A stretch of DNA of 64,000 bases. Source: Alisma plantago-aquatica. Its lineage: Eukaryota; Streptophyta; Magnoliopsida; Alismatales; Alismataceae. This document shows positions 61,281 to 64,000 of this stretch, in pieces; position 1 is the stretch's first letter; each line of letters starts with the position of its first letter. The position numbers and the translations under genes are program-made. The DNA lies in the NCBI GenBank assembly GCA_963693085.1, contig OY856410.1, forward strand, positions 890,023,835 to 890,087,834, written 5' to 3'. Below the pieces are notes generated by a model. That model was not told the origin of the DNA and ran no database searches. It saw only the letters and a program-made list of their open reading frames with translations.

Positions 61281-62215
61281 GTGTGTTACTTTTTTAGTCA
61301 CAACCCCTACCCCATCCTTCTCGCCCCTTGTGTGATCGCTGGCCGTGAAGCGTCAGCCGTACAAAGGTAACTGATACCCGGTGTCCCTCTTTCCCCAAAA
61401 TACATATTTTCATCTCATATTTGACTCTCTGCTTCTCATCTTCCCATCATCCTAACCATGTCTTACCTTCTTCTCCATGCACTTTTGCAAAGCCTAATCA
61501 TCTGCCCAACAGTTCACTAGAGAAGAGCCCACCACCAATAATTTCTACAACTGAAAAAGGGTGTGGCTACACCCAAAGTGGTAATGATACCTTCTCCTTC
61601 ACACTATGATGGCCACTGCAGTGTCCAGACCCAACCATCCTTTCTTCTCCATCATCACCATCAACATGGGTGCCGCAACAAACTGGAGGGCTATTTTTAG
61701 CCTGGGTAGTAGATGAATGAGGTCACTACCACCTATGCAAGTGATGCAGTTGTACTTATCTCCATCATGAAGCCCATGCCACCCTCCAACTGATCTTGGC
61801 AATTCCATTAGTGACTCGAAGGGTGAGCGACCACCAACATCTTCTTTGACCACCGACTTTGTCCTCCTCCTAACACCTAGTCGCCATTCACTTTAGAGTT
61901 GATGACCAAAGATCTGTGTTTGACTCCAATACAACATACATACTCAACATCATCACATGATGATTCATAGCCCCATGAAAACTACCTTTGTCTTCAACCT
62001 CCACCCAGTCTCCCTGATGACTCAATGTTGGACCACACAAGGTTTAGATCCACATCTTCGAGATGCCTCTATATGTGTATCACCTTCGGCTAGGTTTGGG
62101 AAACCCGTAGATGAGGTTTCCTTCAAACATGGATGCCAAGATCCACCAGGAAGAAGATATGCAGATGATCTCAGATATCCATTGAACTTCGTCAATGGTC
62201 TATGATCAATTATAG
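61281..62215. other. GC-richer block of unknown origin
   Basis: C-rich compared with both flanks ('accccatccttctcgcccc', 'ggccgtgaagcgtcagccg'), with open frames of 62-84 codons on both strands and no domain. The style is similar to the GC-rich island of the element 2 LTR, so it may be a diverged LTR fragment. It could also be a decayed gene piece. Confidence 0.3.
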
Positions 62216-62719
62216 TTCTATTTGTTCATCTACTTTTCTATGGTATAAAATCAAGTAATGAAAACTATAATCAGTAAACATATAGGATTTGCAAACATAG
62301 CCCCAGAACCCTCATGCATAGGTACAGCAATGCACTAACAATTGTAAGTACATTTGGAGTTATTCATGTCCTATATGCCTAGAATTGCTTATTTATAAAG
62401 AAATTAGTCTATATGAATAGTGATGATTGTATTATAGATAATACTTAGGATGATAACAATTATAATTTTGATACAAGACAATATGTATATCGTGCACCTG
62501 TACACATGTTAGGTTTTAATACTAGTAGGTAATAAGCATGCAAACCATGTGTGCACATCACATGTATTCCTAGTGTTAGAAGATTACCTAATGGAAATAG
62601 ATATATAGTTTATATATGGTAATATATTTTCAGAATATAAACCATAATTGTAATTCTAAAAATTCAATTTGAGCTTCCCAAGTACCAATCGAATGAAACC
62701 CTGGATTATTAAATGAAGA
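62216..62719. other. AT-rich stretch, no gene seen
   Basis: No repeat or coding signal up to the CACTA end at 62720. Confidence 0.5.
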
Positions 62720-62739
62720 CACTGGTACAGAACCGACCT

Positions 62740-63130
62740 TTAGTGTCGGTTATTTAAAGAACTTTGGTGTCGGTTTCAAAGTGACACCCAAGTGGGTGCC
62801 GCTAAAAGTCAAAACCTTCAACGTCAGTTTTAACACCGACGCCATAACCCTTCCCACCACCAAAAATGTGCCAACAAGGACACTATAGGCGTCAGTTATT
62901 TAATAATACTGACACTATATCCAGGTCAAAGACGTCAAAGTTTCATAGAAACTGACGTCATAACCCTTCCCGTCACCAATAAAATGTGCCAACAAGGGAG
63001 CTAAAGACGTCGATTTTATACTAATAACCGACGCCATATCCCTGGTGTCATGAAGACGTCAATTTTTTTGTGAATAACTGACAATGTATGTCTTTGTTGT
63101 CAGTTTTATGCTAATAACCGACGCCTATGT
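62740..63130. repeat. Subterminal repeats of the second CACTA
   Basis: Repeated 'aataaccgacgcc', 'gacgtca' and 'gtcggtt' words alternating in orientation, with 'cataacccttcccacc' and 'aaaatgtgccaacaagg' each repeated twice. Confidence 0.75.
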
Positions 63131-63579
63131 TCTATTTTTTTTTTTCTTATCAGTTTGCATGCCTACTGTATGACTGGTCAGTAGGATGCAGGACGTGCAG
63201 TTCAGTTCTAAACTATAGGTTTACATCATCCATTGATATCATCCAACAACATGCCACAAACCTGCAAAATTAACAAGATGGAAAACAATTTATGATCACA
63301 CACATGTATAAGCACATTTAATTCATATTATTTTTCATCACACACATGTAGAAACTAGTAGTTCCATTTCAAATTTCCTCCATTTTCACACACATTTAGC
63401 AACCTGTAGTTCCATTCATTTAATCTTTTTTCACATTTAGACACATGTAGAAACAATCATGTATTGATCATCTTCACATTCACACATATGACGATTCAGA
63501 AAAATTCATTCACATTCACACAAAAATAATTATGAGAACAAAGTTTAGAAATATCATTCTTTATTCATCATTGTCATTA

Positions 63580-63730
63580 TCGCCATCAGTATCCCAATCA
63601 TATTTAAAAATTCCCACTACTTGTAGGCTTTTGCCTATTGTTCTCTTACATCATTTAAGTCTTCCATCATATAGGGAGTATGTACATCTAATAAATTTTG
63701 ACCTATAGTGAAGTCAATTTTATACAGCTA
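63580..63730 (-). pseudogene. Probable last coding exon after the Ulp1-like exon
   Basis: After an apparent acceptor (tttgtag) the minus-strand frame gives LYKIDFTIGQNLLDVHTPYM and MEDLNDVREQ, then TAG. The composition is protein-like, and it follows the Ulp1-like exon in transcription order. No domain recognised. Confidence 0.35.
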
Positions 63731-63799
63731 CAAAGAGAATGACATATATATATATAATTAATAATATATAATAAGATTTTTATATTTCATATTATCTAA

Positions 63800-63919
63800 T
63801 GAGACTATATATAATTCCTGATGTATGGTATCGATTTCCATTGTGGCATGTTTGATAATTAGGTCCATAAATCACATCACATAGTATGCACATGCCCAAC
63901 TGTTGTCTTGTGTAGCACA
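63800..63919 (-). pseudogene. Ulp1-like (C48) cysteine protease C-terminus, CACTA-encoded, with stop
   Basis: The minus-strand reading CATQDNSWACAYYVM, TGA at 63872-63874, then FMDLIIKH and EIDTIHQELYIVS. It resembles the Ulp1 C-terminal signature Q.NS..CGYYVMRFM, where the Cys is catalytic. The stop falls where the family has Arg (CGA). Ulp1-like genes are common in plant CACTA elements. Only this end is inside the window. Confidence 0.6.
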
Positions 63920-64000
63920 CTATAAATTGAAACATACAAAATATTCAAAAATACAAATAAGCACAGTTCAAATAAATAATATATACATTGGAGTCGGGAA
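63920..64000. other. Window end inside the second CACTA
   Basis: AT-rich, probably intron between Ulp1-like exons. Nothing else can be supported. Confidence 0.3.

Larger units (their letters stand above)
62720..64000 (-). mobile_element. Second CACTA (En/Spm) transposon, one end, runs out of the window
   Basis: It begins CACTGGTACAGAACCGACCT, followed by subterminal repeats of an ACCGAC/GTCGGTT word in both orientations (to ~63130). Minus-strand coding follows at 63.58-63.92 kb. The terminus differs from the first CACTA, so this is another family. The other end lies outside. Confidence 0.8.

Overview
This is plant nuclear DNA, AT-rich and almost entirely transposable elements (TEs). The evidence is a set of plant-type elements: two Ty3/gypsy-class long terminal repeat (LTR) elements primed by initiator-tRNA-Met, an Athila-like gypsy remnant, a Cassandra terminal-repeat retrotransposon in miniature (TRIM) with 5S rRNA-like LTRs, CACTA (En/Spm) DNA transposons, a plant L1-type LINE, a tRNA-derived SINE and Helitron ends. 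A fragment of plastid psaA is also present, as are fragments of two plant genes inside a CACTA element (ribosomal protein P0 and an ER-type Ca2+-ATPase). No intact host gene is visible. An angiosperm with a large, repeat-rich genome is likely; I cannot name the species.

Layout. 1-17.06 kb: Helitron-type termini and a ~141-bp tandem repeat that resembles the Helitron 5' end, interrupted by LTR element 1 (1029-15609). Element 1 has 5.3-kb LTRs around only 3.9 kb of internal DNA, which holds a decayed protease-RT-RNaseH-integrase-chromodomain frame and no capsid. About 17.6-34.1 kb: a LINE on the minus strand, interrupted by a SINE (~19.06-19.22 kb) and by LTR element 2 (21689-31199). Element 2 is a gag-only (TR-GAG type) element whose right LTR carries an internal 1.9-kb duplication. 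35108-44521: a complete 9.4-kb CACTA transposon with a TAA target duplication, a TNPA-like gene with three tandem copies of one exon, and captured RPP0 and ECA fragments. 44.5-49.9 kb: AT-rich DNA with two (TA)n tracts and a plastid insertion (psaA). About 50.2-60.75 kb: a decayed Athila-like element with repeated leader/primer-binding blocks, interrupted by Cassandra (53139-53959). From 62720 to the edge: one end of a second CACTA element with part of a Ulp1-like protease gene.

How it fits together. The window is a nest of insertions whose order can be read from target-site duplications: element 1 into the Helitron repeat, SINE and element 2 into the LINE, and Cassandra into the Athila leader. 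Element 1 keeps pol without capsid, and element 2 keeps gag without pol. Both are broken by stop codons, most of them explicable as C-to-T or G-to-A changes, the pattern left by deamination of methylated cytosine. The features most worth a second look are the arrays of 20-bp palindromes in the LTRs of element 1, the triplicated symmetric exon with captured genes in the CACTA element, and the 1.9-kb duplication in the right LTR of the TR-GAG element.
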